This document shows positions 37,638-45,817 of a DNA stretch of 64,000 nucleotides, piece by piece. Every line of letters starts with the position of its first letter. Positions within the stretch are counted from its first letter, which is position 1. The notes under the pieces were generated by a model. It searched no databases, had not been told where the DNA came from, and saw only the letters and a list, made by a program, of their open reading frames with translations. Both the position numbers and the translations under genes were made by a program. This stretch comes from Streptomyces sp. MNU76 (GTDB lineage: Bacteria > Actinomycetota > Actinomycetes > Streptomycetales > Streptomycetaceae): positions 992,001-1,056,000 of the forward strand of contig NZ_JAJKLK010000001.1 of NCBI RefSeq assembly GCF_020982545.1. The letters run 5' to 3'.

Positions 37638-37692
37638 GGGCCTACGCTCTGCGGTCGGCACACGAACGAACACACACGCGGGGCGGGAAGAA

Positions 37693-38559
37693 GTGCGGAA
37701 GTCCGAGGCCAAGAGACTGATCGAGCAGGCGTACGCGGCCTGGGACACCGAGGAGTGGCAGCGTGCCGCCGACCTCTACGAACAGGTGCTCGCCCATTTC
37801 CCGGACGAGAAGCCGAGCGCGGCGTGGTGGTACGACGCCGCGCTCGGCCACAAGTTCCTGCGCCACTGGGACAAGGCCTTCGAACTGGGCGTCCAGGCCG
37901 CCGCCAGCGCGTCACGCGGCGAGGGCGACCCCGCGTTCTGGAACCTCGGCATCGCGGCGACGATCCGCCGCGACTGGGCGGTCGCGCGCGACGCCTGGGC
38001 CGGTTTCGGCCTCGACGTCCCGGACGGCGAGGGCGAGATCAAGGGCCGCTTCGGCCATGCCTGCGTGCGCCTGGACACCGACGGCGAACGCGAGGTCGTC
38101 TGGATCGAGCGGCTGTGCCCGACGCGCGGCCGCGTGATGAACGTCCCCGTGACGGGCGGCCGCCGCTACGGGGAGATCGTCCTGCACGACGGCCGGCCCA
38201 ACGGCGAACGCGTCGTCGACGGGTCGACCTTCCCCGTCTTCGACGAGTTGCTGCTCTTCGAGGCGTCCGACCTGCCCACCCTCGAAGTGACGGTCGCGGT
38301 CGGCGAGAGCGCCGACCTGGCGGCCCTCCTCGCTCTCTTCGGTGACCACGACTTCGGTGCGGAGACCGCCGGCAGCGTCACCGTGCACTGCGCCTGCTGC
38401 AGCGAGGGCACGCTCCACAAGGAGGCGACCCCGACCCGCACCGGCGCCCAGCGCGTGCGCCTCGCGGCCCCGGAGGAGGACGCGAGACGGCTGCTGGACC
38501 GGTGGGCGGGCGAGAAGGTGATCGGGCGGAGCTGGAGCGGGCTGGAGATCACGGGCTAG
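37693..38559 (+). CDS. Tetratricopeptide-repeat protein
   Basis: This 288-residue protein starts at GTG 37693 after GGGAAG. Residues ~8-105 form two or three TPR-like helical hairpins (AYAAWDTEEWQRAADLYEQV, AWWYDAALGHKFLRHWDKAFEL, FWNLGIAATIRRDWAVARDAW). Residues ~110-288 are a beta-rich domain with VWIERLCPTRGRVMNVPVTG and VHCACCSEG. This layout is widespread in Streptomyces without known function. It is probably cytoplasmic because there is no signal. Confidence 0.75.
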   Translation: MRKSEAKRLIEQAYAAWDTEEWQRAADLYEQVLAHFPDEKPSAAWWYDAALGHKFLRHWDKAFELGVQAAASASRGEGDPAFWNLGIAATIRRDWAVARDAWAGFGLDVPDGEGEIKGRFGHACVRLDTDGEREVVWIERLCPTRGRVMNVPVTGGRRYGEIVLHDGRPNGERVVDGSTFPVFDELLLFEASDLPTLEVTVAVGESADLAALLALFGDHDFGAETAGSVTVHCACCSEGTLHKEATPTRTGAQRVRLAAPEEDARRLLDRWAGEKVIGRSWSGLEITG

Positions 38560-38596
38560 GGGCGGGACGAAGATCATGCCCTGCTGGGTAAAAAAA

Positions 38597-38638
38597 TCCC
38601 ATATGAGGGGTTGCATTCCCGTATGAGTGTTCTATCGT
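38597..38638 (+). promoter_or_regulatory. Putative promoter of the TPP riboswitch with two direct repeats
   Basis: TTGCAT (38611-38616) and TATCGT (38633-38638) with a 16-base spacer form a plausible vegetative promoter in unusually AT-rich DNA. Two direct repeats, TCCC(A/G)TATGAG, start exactly 20 bases apart at 38597 and 38617, like half-sites of an activator or repressor. Confidence 0.5.
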
Positions 38639-38647
38639 AGAAATCAG

Positions 38648-38823
38648 CCTACGAGACGAGTGAGGGAGCCGACCGGAGTAGCCGACATGGGCGAGAGGTA
38701 GCAGATCCGCCGATGCCGACGTCGACGGTCGGGCTGAGAGGCCGGAAGGCAGCAGGACAGGGCCGGAAGGCGACCCCAGCACCTGATCCGGGTAATGCCG
38801 GCGCAGGGAACCCGTCTCGTAGG
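38648..38823 (+). promoter_or_regulatory. TPP (thi-box) riboswitch with no thiamine gene downstream
   Basis: It has the conserved strands GGGCTGAGAGG and ACCTGATCCGGGTAATGCCG followed by GCGCAGGGAA, which are diagnostic of the thiamine pyrophosphate aptamer. An 11-bp P1 stem (CCTACGAGACG with CGTCTCGTAGG) closes it, and GGGAGCCGACC/GGTCGGGCTGAGA form the P2 side. The 3' end is 15 bases from the stop codon of the convergent kstR-like gene. No plus-strand gene follows until 39715, so it points into the antisense of kstR. Confidence 0.85.
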
Positions 38824-38837
38824 TCTTTCTGTGTGCT

Positions 38838-39497
38838 CTATTTGCTGCTTGTTCTCGGGGCCGTCAGGTCGATCAGCCGGCAGACCGTTTCGATGTCGAT
38901 CTTCACCTGGGCGATGGACGCGCGGCCGGAGAGCCAGGTGATGAGGGCCGAGTGCCAGGTGTGCTCGATGACGCGGACGGCGGAGAGCTGCTCGGCGGTC
39001 GGGTCGTCCAGCCCCATGGCGTCGAGGATGATCGCGGTGGTCTGGTGGGAGACCTGGTCGACCTCAGGGCTGACGCTGCGGTCGGCGAAGGTGAGGGCGC
39101 GCACCATCGCGTCGGCGAGGTGGGGCTCGCGCTGCAGGGCCCGGAAGGCCCGCATCAGGGTCTCGGCGACGCGCTCGGCGGCCGTCTCGCCGGTCGGGGG
39201 CTTCTTGCGGAGCGTGCCGTGCATGTGCTCCAGCTGATCCTGCATGGTGGCGACCAGCAGATGGATCTTGGAGGGGAAGTAGCGGTAGAGGGTCCCCAGG
39301 GCGACCTGTGAGGACTCCGCGACCTCACGCATCTGCACGGCGTCGAAGCCGCCCCGGCTGGCCAACTGGGCGCTCGTGTGCAGGATGCGGCGCCGGCGTG
39401 CCTCCTGGCGCTCCGTGAGGGGCGGCGAGTCCGGTCGCGCGGTGCCGGCATCCACCTTGGCCTCCAGCTTGGTCTCCACCTTGGCTTCCGCAGGCAT
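38838..39497 (-). CDS. kstR: TetR family repressor, KstR-like (steroid catabolism)
   Basis: This 219-residue protein has the helix-turn-helix region RILHTSAQLASRGGFDAVQM followed by REVAESSQVALGTLYRYFPSK and IHLLVATM, closely resembling mycobacterial KstR (EAVQMRAVADRADVAVGTLY). The ligand domain has HLADAMVRALTFADRSVSPEVDQV, also as in KstR. KstR represses cholesterol catabolic genes and is released by 3-oxo-cholestenoyl-CoA-type ligands. A perfect KstR box lies 150 bases upstream (39647), consistent with autoregulation. Boxes near the P450, thiolase, MBL and MaoC genes define its likely regulon. Confidence 0.8.
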   Translation of the reverse strand: MPAEAKVETKLEAKVDAGTARPDSPPLTERQEARRRRILHTSAQLASRGGFDAVQMREVAESSQVALGTLYRYFPSKIHLLVATMQDQLEHMHGTLRKKPPTGETAAERVAETLMRAFRALQREPHLADAMVRALTFADRSVSPEVDQVSHQTTAIILDAMGLDDPTAEQLSAVRVIEHTWHSALITWLSGRASIAQVKIDIETVCRLIDLTAPRTSSK

Positions 39498-39646
39498 GGT
39501 TCTCGTTCCGTGGCGGTCGTGACGGGCGGTGAGGATATGCGATCACAGAGCACGCCAGGGCGTGTGCCGTGGCGTGAATCACCTGATCCATCTCTCACAG
39601 CGGTTCTACCAGCCGGTAGATTCAGAGCCTCTTGAACGATCAACTC

Positions 39647-39660
39647 TGAAACTTGTTCTA
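39647..39660. promoter_or_regulatory. KstR operator, perfect match, kstR/glycosyltransferase region
   Basis: TGAAACTTGTTCTA fits TnnAACnnGTTnnA fully. It lies between the divergent kstR-like and glycosyltransferase genes and could regulate both. Confidence 0.7.
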
Positions 39661-39714
39661 GATTACCGTCTCGTCGTAATCTCACGGGAAATCGCAGTGA
39701 GAAGGGGGCCAGGA

Positions 39715-41142
39715 GTGACCGCTGAGGCCAGTCGGGCGGGGTCCCGACGTGACCTTGCCGCCGACGGCGGGCGACCGCTCGACATCGCGCTCCTCACCTA
39801 TAAAGGGAACCCGTTCTGCGGGGGCCAGGGCGTCTACGTACGGCACCTCTCACGCGAGCTGGCCCGGCTCGGCCACCGCGTCGAGGTGATCGGCTCCCAG
39901 CCCTACCCCGTGCTCGACGAGGACGCCGTCCCCGACGACGGACCGGGCCGGATCTCCCTCACCGAGCTGCCCAGCCTCGACCTCTACCGCCAGCCCGACC
40001 CCTTCCGCACCCCGAAGCGGGACGAGTACCGCGACTGGATCGACGCCCTCGAAGTGGCGACGATGTGGACCGGCGGTTTCCCCGAGCCCCTGACCTTCTC
40101 GCTCCGCGCCCGCCGCCATCTGCGCGCCCGGCGCGGCGAGTTCGACGTCGTCCACGACAACCAGACCCTCGGGTACGGGCTGCTGGGGGACGTGGGGGCC
40201 CCGCTCGTCACCACCATCCACCACCCCATCACCGTCGACCGGCAGTTGGAGCTGGACGCGGCCGAGGGCCGGCAGCGCCGGATGTCGGTGCGCCGCTGGT
40301 ACGCGTTCACCCGTATGCAGAAGCGGGTCGCGCGCCGGCTGCCGTCCGTGCTCACCGTCTCCGGCACCTCCCGCCAGGAGATCGTCGACCACCTCGGCGT
40401 GCGCGACGACCGGATGCACGTCGTGCACATCGGCGCCGACACCGACCTCTTCTCGCCGAATCCCGAAGTGCCGCAGGTGCCCGGCCGGATCGTCACCACC
40501 TCCAGCGCGGACGTGCCGCTCAAGGGGCTCGTCTTCCTCGTGGAGGCGCTCGCCAAGGTGCGCACCGAGTACACCGCCGCCCATCTGGTCGTCGTCGGCA
40601 AGCGGCCCACCGAGGGCCCGGTCGCCCAGGCGATCGATCGGTACGGCCTCGAAGGCGCTGTCGACTTCGTCAAGGGCATCTCCGACGCCGAACTGGTCGA
40701 CCTGGTCCGCTCGGCCGAGATCGCCTGCGTGCCCTCGCTGTACGAGGGGTTCTCGCTGCCCGCCGCCGAGGCCATGGCCACCGGTACGCCCCTGGTCGCC
40801 ACCACCGGCGGAGCCATACCGGAGGTCGCCGGACCCGACGGCGAGACCTGCCTCGCGGTTCCCCCGGGCGATCCGGGTGCCCTGGCCACCGCGCTGGGCC
40901 GCCTCCTCGGCGACCCCGGCCTGCGGCAGCGGCTCGGCCGCGCGGGGCGGGAGCGCGTACTGCGGCGGTTCACCTGGGCCAAGGCCGCCGAGGGCACGGT
41001 CGCCCACTACCGCGAGGCGATCGCCCGCAGGGGCGTCGCGGCCGCCGGAGCAGCCGCAGCCGTCGACGGCGCCGAGGCCGTCGAAGAAGCAGCAGAAACA
41101 CACCGCGAAAGCGCCAACCGCGAAAGCAGGGCCACGTGCTGA
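39715..41142 (+). CDS. GT4-family glycosyltransferase
   Basis: This 475-residue GT-B fold enzyme has an N-terminal domain starting LDIALLTYKGNPFCGGQGVY (Gly-rich acceptor loop). The C-terminal domain has VPSLYEGFSLPAAEAMATGTP, the E-x7-E motif that holds the nucleotide sugar. The sugar and acceptor are unknown. The GTG at 39715 is preceded by AAGGGG. It overlaps the next gene by 7 bases, and the three genes to 42976 form an operon. Confidence 0.8.
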   Translation: MTAEASRAGSRRDLAADGGRPLDIALLTYKGNPFCGGQGVYVRHLSRELARLGHRVEVIGSQPYPVLDEDAVPDDGPGRISLTELPSLDLYRQPDPFRTPKRDEYRDWIDALEVATMWTGGFPEPLTFSLRARRHLRARRGEFDVVHDNQTLGYGLLGDVGAPLVTTIHHPITVDRQLELDAAEGRQRRMSVRRWYAFTRMQKRVARRLPSVLTVSGTSRQEIVDHLGVRDDRMHVVHIGADTDLFSPNPEVPQVPGRIVTTSSADVPLKGLVFLVEALAKVRTEYTAAHLVVVGKRPTEGPVAQAIDRYGLEGAVDFVKGISDAELVDLVRSAEIACVPSLYEGFSLPAAEAMATGTPLVATTGGAIPEVAGPDGETCLAVPPGDPGALATALGRLLGDPGLRQRLGRAGRERVLRRFTWAKAAEGTVAHYREAIARRGVAAAGAAAAVDGAEAVEEAAETHRESANRESRATC

Positions 41143-41912
41143 CCGTCGACTTCTCCCGGTTCCCGCTCGCCCCGGGGGACCGGGTCCTGGATCTCGGCTG
41201 TGGAGCGGGCCGGCACGCCTTCGAGTGCTACCGGCGAGGCGCCCAGGTCGTGGCCCTGGACCAGAACGCCGAGGAGATCCGCGAGGTCGCCAAGTGGTTC
41301 GCGGCGATGAAGGAGGCGGGCGAGGCCCCCGAGGGAGCCACCGCCACCGCGATGGAGGGCGACGCCCTCGCGCTGCCCTTCCCCGACGAGTCCTTCGACG
41401 TCGTCATCATCTCCGAGGTGATGGAGCACATCCCCGACGACAAGGGCGTCCTCGCCGAGATGGTCCGGGTGCTCAAGCCCGGCGGCCGCATAGCCGTCAC
41501 CGTGCCGCGCTACGGCCCCGAGAAGGTCTGCTGGGCGCTCTCGGACGCGTACCACGAGGTCGAGGGCGGCCACATCCGCATCTACAAGGCGGACGAGCTG
41601 CTGGCCAAGATCCGCGAGGCGGGCCTCAAGCCGTACGGCACCCACCACGCCCACGCCCTGCACTCGCCCTACTGGTGGCTGAAGTGCGCGTTCGGCGTCG
41701 ACAACGACAAGGCGCTGCCGGTGAAGGCGTACCACAAGCTTCTGGTCTGGGACATCATGAAGAAGCCGCTGGCGACGCGGGTCGCCGAGCAGGCCCTCAA
41801 CCCCCTGATCGGCAAGAGCTTCGTCGCCTACGCGACCAAGCCGCACCTTCCCCGGATCGCCGGGGAAGCCGGGGCCGAAGCCGGCACCGAGGCCGGGGCG
41901 GCCGCCAAGTGA
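41136..41912 (+). CDS. Class I SAM-dependent methyltransferase
   Basis: This 258-residue protein has motif I VLDLGCGAGRHAFECYRRGA, then VVALDQNAEEIREVAKWF and the post-motif SFDVVIISEVMEHIPDD and LAEMVRVLKPGGRIAVTVP. These are typical of Methyltransf_11. The start GTG at 41136 overlaps the glycosyltransferase end; the stop overlaps the next GTG (GTGA). The substrate may be the product of the neighbouring glycosyltransferase. Confidence 0.85.
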   Translation: MLTVDFSRFPLAPGDRVLDLGCGAGRHAFECYRRGAQVVALDQNAEEIREVAKWFAAMKEAGEAPEGATATAMEGDALALPFPDESFDVVIISEVMEHIPDDKGVLAEMVRVLKPGGRIAVTVPRYGPEKVCWALSDAYHEVEGGHIRIYKADELLAKIREAGLKPYGTHHAHALHSPYWWLKCAFGVDNDKALPVKAYHKLLVWDIMKKPLATRVAEQALNPLIGKSFVAYATKPHLPRIAGEAGAEAGTEAGAAAK

Positions 41913-42976
41913 CGACGCCCCGGACAGAACACCTGGTCCTGCCCGGGGTCCTCACCGCGGAGGAGGCCGCCGCCACCGTGCGAGGCGTCCTCGCGGTGCA
42001 GCGCGCGGACGGCGCCATCCCCTGGTTCCGCGGACACCACCTCGACCCGTGGGACCACACCGAGGCGGCCATGGCCCTGGACGCCGCCGGTGAGCACGAG
42101 GCCGCCGAGCGCGCCTACGAGTGGCTGCGCCGGCACCAGAACGAGGACGGCTCCTGGTACGCCGCGTACGCCGACGGTGACGCCCACGACGTCACCGACC
42201 GGGGCCGCGAGACCAACTTCGTCGCCTACATCGCCGTCGGTGTCTGGCACCACTACCTGGCCACCGGCGACGACACCTTCCTCGACCGCATGTGGCCCGC
42301 CGTCTACGCGGCGATCGAGTGCGTCCTGCGGCTCCAGCAGCCCGGCGGGCAGATCGGCTGGAAGCGCGAGGACGACGGCACACCGGTGAACGACGCCCTG
42401 CTGACGGGCAGTTCGTCCATCCACCACGCGCTGCGCTGCGCCCTCGCGATCGCCGAGCAGCGCGAGGAGCCGCAGCCCGACTGGGAGTTGGCGGTGGGTG
42501 CCCTCCGGCACGCGATACGCCGGCACCCCGAGCGGTTCCTCGACAAGGACCGCTACTCGATGGACTGGTACTACCCGGTGCTCGGCGGCGCGCTCGCCGG
42601 CGCCGAGGCCAAGTCCCGCATCGAGGAGGGGTGGGACCGTTTCGTCGTCCCCGGCTTCGGTGTCCGCTGCGTGGTCCCCAACCCCTGGGTGACCGGCGGC
42701 GAGTCGGCCGAACTCGCCCTGGCGCTCTGGGCGATGGGCGAGTCCGACCGCGCCCTGGAGATACTCCAGTCCATCCAGCACCTCCGCGACCCCGACTCCG
42801 GCCTGTACTGGACGGGGTACGTCTTCGAGGACCGGGCGGTCTGGCCCGAGGAGCTCACCTCCTGGACCGCGGGTTCACTGCTGCTGGCCGTGGCCGCGCT
42901 CGGGGGCGACGAGGCGACGTGCGCGGTGTTCGGAGGGGAGCGGTTGCCCTCCGGGCTGGACGCGGAGTGCTGCTGA
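41909..42976 (+). CDS. Prenyltransferase/terpenoid-cyclase-like alpha/alpha-barrel protein
   Basis: This 355-residue protein has helical repeats such as WDHTEAAMALDAAGEHEAAE, WLRRHQNEDGSWYAAYADG and YAAIECVLRLQQPGGQIGWK. This fold is shared by squalene cyclases and several unrelated glycosidases. No signal peptide and no DXDD motif are seen, so it may act in the cytoplasm on glycan or lipid. It is the third gene of a translationally coupled operon with a glycosyltransferase and a methyltransferase. The combination is conserved in Streptomyces; the product is unknown. Confidence 0.75.
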   Translation: MTTPRTEHLVLPGVLTAEEAAATVRGVLAVQRADGAIPWFRGHHLDPWDHTEAAMALDAAGEHEAAERAYEWLRRHQNEDGSWYAAYADGDAHDVTDRGRETNFVAYIAVGVWHHYLATGDDTFLDRMWPAVYAAIECVLRLQQPGGQIGWKREDDGTPVNDALLTGSSSIHHALRCALAIAEQREEPQPDWELAVGALRHAIRRHPERFLDKDRYSMDWYYPVLGGALAGAEAKSRIEEGWDRFVVPGFGVRCVVPNPWVTGGESAELALALWAMGESDRALEILQSIQHLRDPDSGLYWTGYVFEDRAVWPEELTSWTAGSLLLAVAALGGDEATCAVFGGERLPSGLDAECC

Positions 42977-42996
42977 AGTGAGGGGCGCGTCGTCGG

Positions 42997-43082
42997 GTGC
43001 GGGTGCGGGTGCGGGTGCGTGGGGCTTCTCGCGCAGTTCCCCGCGCCGCTGACAAGCGGGGCCGCGCCCCCTGCTTGTCAGC
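42997..43082 (+). repeat. Streptomyces intergenic repeat, copy 3
   Basis: GCGGGTGCGGGTGCGGGT runs precede CTTCTCGCGCAGTTCCCCGC and GCCGCTGACAAGCGGGGCCG. It lies between the barrel-protein gene and the next minus-strand gene and can fold as a terminator for both. Confidence 0.75.
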
Positions 43083-43103
43083 CTCCTGCGTACCCGCACT
43101 CGC

Positions 43104-43391
43104 TCAATGGCGGTGCATGCGATTGGCGATGGCGTGCCCCACGAACAGGTACACGACGGCCGCCAGGCCGTACCCGGCCACCACCCGAGCCCACTGCTCG
43201 TCGAACGTGAACAGGTCGTGCGACCAGCCGGCGAGCCAGCGGGCCGCGTCATGGACGAACTGCACGAAGTCGTTCGCGCCGTTCGCGCCCAGCAGGTACA
43301 TCAGGATCCACAGGCCGAGGATGAACGCCATGACATCGGCGACGACCGCGATGATCCGGCCCGCCTGATGGGAACCGCTATATCGAGACAT
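43104..43391 (-). CDS. Small membrane protein, conserved in Streptomyces
   Basis: This ~95-residue protein has two or three hydrophobic segments (IIAVVADVMAFILGLWILMY and VVAGYGLAAVVYLFVGHAIA) separated by a polar loop. The start is either ATG 43391 or an upstream ATG at 43412; neither has a strong ribosome site. No function is known. Confidence 0.65.
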   Translation of the reverse strand: MSRYSGSHQAGRIIAVVADVMAFILGLWILMYLLGANGANDFVQFVHDAARWLAGWSHDLFTFDEQWARVVAGYGLAAVVYLFVGHAIANRMHRH

Positions 43392-43466
43392 GCCTGACGG
43401 GTTGCCCGTCATCCCCCGGCCAAACCTCGCCCGCTGCCGCGAGCCCCCTCGACGCCCCCCGACCGC

Positions 43467-44477
43467 CTAGGAGTTGAGCTCCGCCAGCACCCGCAGCGTG
43501 AGCGGATCGGGGGCCAGCACCAGCAGGTCCGTCACCGGTCCCTTGCGCCACGACTCCAGCCGTTCCGCGATCCGTTCGCGCGGCCCGACCAGCGAGATCT
43601 CGTCCGCGAACGCGTCCGGCACGGCGAGCACGGCCTCCTCGCGCCGCCCGTCGAGGAAGAGCCGCTGGATGCGTCGGGCCTCCTCCTCGTACCCCATACG
43701 GGCCATGAGGTCGGCATGGAAGTTGCGGCGGGCGTGCCCCATCCCGCCGATGTAGAAGCCGAGCATGGCCTTCACCGGCAGCAGCCCCTCGGCGACGTCG
43801 TCGCAGACCCTCGCCCGTGCCATGGGAGCGATGAGGAAGCCCTCGGGTACGTCGGTCAGCGAGGCCTCGTAGACCTCGGTCCGTGACGGCGACCAGTACA
43901 GCGGCAGCCAGCCGTCCGCGATCCGGGCCGTCTGCGCGATGTTCTTCGGCCCCTCCGCGCCGAGCAGGACGGGGAGACCGGCCCGCAGCGGGTGGGTGAT
44001 GGACTTCAGCGCCTTGCCGATGCCGGTACCGTCCGGCCCGTCGTAGGGGAGGGGGTGATAGCGCCCGTCGAGCGCAACTGGCGCCTCGCGCCTGAGTACT
44101 TGGCGTACGACGTCGACGTACTCCCTGGTCGCGGTGAGCGGCGATCTCGGGAAGGGCCGCCCGTACCAGCCCTCGACGACCTGCGGGCCGGAGAGCCCGA
44201 GCCCCAGCATGGCCCGGCCGCCGGAGAGATGGTCCAGGGTCAGGGCGTGCATCGCGGTGGTGGTCGGCGACCGGGCGGCCATCTGCGCGACCGCCGTGCC
44301 CAGCTTGATCCTGGACGTTCGCGCCGCGATCCAGGTGAGCGGTGTGAAGGCGTCCGAGCCCCACGACTCGGCGGTCCACACCGAGTCGTACCCGAGCCGC
44401 TCCGCCTCCTGGGCGAGCGGGACATGGTCCGCCGAGGGGCCGCGCCCCCAGTAACCGAGTGCCAGACCGAGCCGCAT
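43467..44477 (-). CDS. LLM-class F420-dependent oxidoreductase
   Basis: This 336-residue luciferase-like (TIM-barrel) enzyme has LGLALGYWGRGPSADHV, ESWGSDAFTPLTWIAARTS, RAMLGLGLSGPQVVEGWYGR and FAQ-type ends. Such enzymes use F420H2 or FMN in many oxidations of lipids and xenobiotics. A CTGAC-N5-GTCAG site lies 11 bases before the start, linking it to the P450 and aldehyde dehydrogenase promoters. It is a candidate for the steroid-side pathway. Confidence 0.85.
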   Translation of the reverse strand: MRLGLALGYWGRGPSADHVPLAQEAERLGYDSVWTAESWGSDAFTPLTWIAARTSRIKLGTAVAQMAARSPTTTAMHALTLDHLSGGRAMLGLGLSGPQVVEGWYGRPFPRSPLTATREYVDVVRQVLRREAPVALDGRYHPLPYDGPDGTGIGKALKSITHPLRAGLPVLLGAEGPKNIAQTARIADGWLPLYWSPSRTEVYEASLTDVPEGFLIAPMARARVCDDVAEGLLPVKAMLGFYIGGMGHARRNFHADLMARMGYEEEARRIQRLFLDGRREEAVLAVPDAFADEISLVGPRERIAERLESWRKGPVTDLLVLAPDPLTLRVLAELNS

Positions 44478-44487
44478 ACGCTGCCTC

Positions 44488-44502
44488 CTGACGGTGCGTC
44501 AG
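44488..44502 (-). promoter_or_regulatory. CTGAC-N5-GTCAG palindrome, LLM oxidoreductase promoter
   Basis: CTGACGGTGCGTCAG has perfect arms and lies 11 bases upstream of the LLM ATG. Confidence 0.6.
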
Positions 44503-44533
44503 CTGTACGGAGCGGGAGGCGACTGTACGGCAA

Positions 44534-44563
44534 CGGCCCCCCGCCCGGAAGAGCGAGGGGCCG
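44534..44563 (-). terminator. Hairpin terminator after the DUF5336 gene
   Basis: The stem CGGCCCCCCGC pairs with GCGAGGGGCCG (one mismatch) 31 bases beyond the stop. Confidence 0.6.
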
Positions 44564-44593
44564 CTGTACGGCTGTGCGGTGAGGCGCTCGGCG

Positions 44594-45424
44594 TCAGCCG
44601 CGCTGGATGCCGCTGGTGTCCTGCAGGACACCGCGACGGCCGTCCTGCGTCTGGGCGACCAGGTTGGGGCCGCGCTGCTCGACCGCCAAGTACCAGGTGC
44701 CCGGCGCCAGTTCGGCGATCGTCGACTGCGAACCGTCCTCCGCGAACAGCGGACGGGCCACCGGCACCGCGAACCAGAACGGCGAGAAGTCGTTGGCCGG
44801 CGGCTGCGGCGCCGCCGCCTGCTGCTGCGGAGCGCCACCGAACGGCGCACCCGGACCCGGCTGCCCGGGCTGCGGCTGACCGGCACCGAAGGGACCCGGC
44901 GCACCGGCGCCCGGGTACCCGTAACCACCGGGCGGCTGCGCGCCGTACGGCTGCGGGGCGGCCGGCCGCGGCGCACCGACCAGGGCGGCCTTGAGAGCGG
45001 GGACGAGAGGGGTGGCGACGGCGGCGGCGGCCAGGAGCAGCGCGGCGATCAGACCGAGGATGAGACCGGCGCCGGACTCGGGCTCCGAGCCGCCGAAGCT
45101 GCCGAAGAACTCCTCCATCGCGCCCAGCGGGTCGATGATCGACCAGAACGAGGTCCACGCGGCGAAGATCGTCAGGGCCACCCCGAACTGGCCCAGGTCG
45201 AGACCGACGACCTTGGGCGGCTGCGGCAGCGCACGGGCGATGACGATCAACACCGCGCCGATGATGCCGCCCACGTACATGCTCATCACCAAGCCGAGGT
45301 TGTCCCAGGCATTGGGGATGTCGTCGCCGGAGCCGTCGAACGTGTCGAGGAACGACGCGATGAACAGCAATACCGCTGCTCCGATCACGACGCCGTCGCC
45401 TCTGGTGAGGGAGCGGATATTCAC
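44594..45424 (-). CDS. DUF5336 family membrane protein
   Basis: This 276-residue protein has four membrane helices in the first ~145 residues, then a Pro/Gly/Gln-rich linker and a C-terminal soluble segment (FSPFWFAVPVARPLFAEDG, TWYLAVEQRGPNLVAQ). The family is common in actinobacteria near cell-envelope genes. Function is unknown. Confidence 0.75.
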   Translation of the reverse strand: MNIRSLTRGDGVVIGAAVLLFIASFLDTFDGSGDDIPNAWDNLGLVMSMYVGGIIGAVLIVIARALPQPPKVVGLDLGQFGVALTIFAAWTSFWSIIDPLGAMEEFFGSFGGSEPESGAGLILGLIAALLLAAAAVATPLVPALKAALVGAPRPAAPQPYGAQPPGGYGYPGAGAPGPFGAGQPQPGQPGPGAPFGGAPQQQAAAPQPPANDFSPFWFAVPVARPLFAEDGSQSTIAELAPGTWYLAVEQRGPNLVAQTQDGRRGVLQDTSGIQRG

Positions 45425-45593
45425 TTCAGGTCCTTCGTCAGTCGTCTCGTCATCGGTGGAGGCGTCGCCGTCACCATGTCGCCGTCAGGCCGTGGTGGGA
45501 AGCGCGGGGGTGGCCCCTCATCGTAGGGACGACCTTATCGTCCGACCGACGTGGGTGTCCGCCGGGATGACCGCGACGATCACGACCCGCCCC

Positions 45594-45750
45594 CTACCCG
45601 CGCAGAAAACTCACGATTCCCTCAGAGGTTCCCCCGCGTGCTTCCTGTCCGCCAGGCACCGCTGGTCAGCGGCGCCCCGTCATGGATATCGCGTATCCCC
45701 GCGCACTCGATGAACTCGGCGGGAACCGTTGACAGATTGAGACCGCGCGC
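45594..45750 (-). pseudogene. Degenerate C-terminus of an amidase gene
   Basis: Read on the minus strand this encodes GLNLSTVPAEFIECAGIRD...GAPLTSGAWR, then after a frame change EARGGTSEGIVSFLRG and a stop. It is aligned with GLNLSTVPKVFIECGNMRD...LLTSGAWR...ARGISDGITGFLKN at the end of the adjacent intact amidase. Only the last ~50 codons remain and the upstream half is missing. It is a partial tandem duplicate now decayed. Confidence 0.75.
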
Positions 45751-45817
45751 AGGTCATTCCGTGGTACTTCCGCTCGACGTCCGCAGTCCCATCTGTTTTC
45801 CCGAAAAGGAAAGTTGT

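Noticed and set aside
38713..39237. Plus-strand frame after the TPP riboswitch (174 codons)
   Set aside because: It starts inside the aptamer, has no ribosome site, and runs antisense to kstR with typical shadow composition. It is not a thiamine gene.
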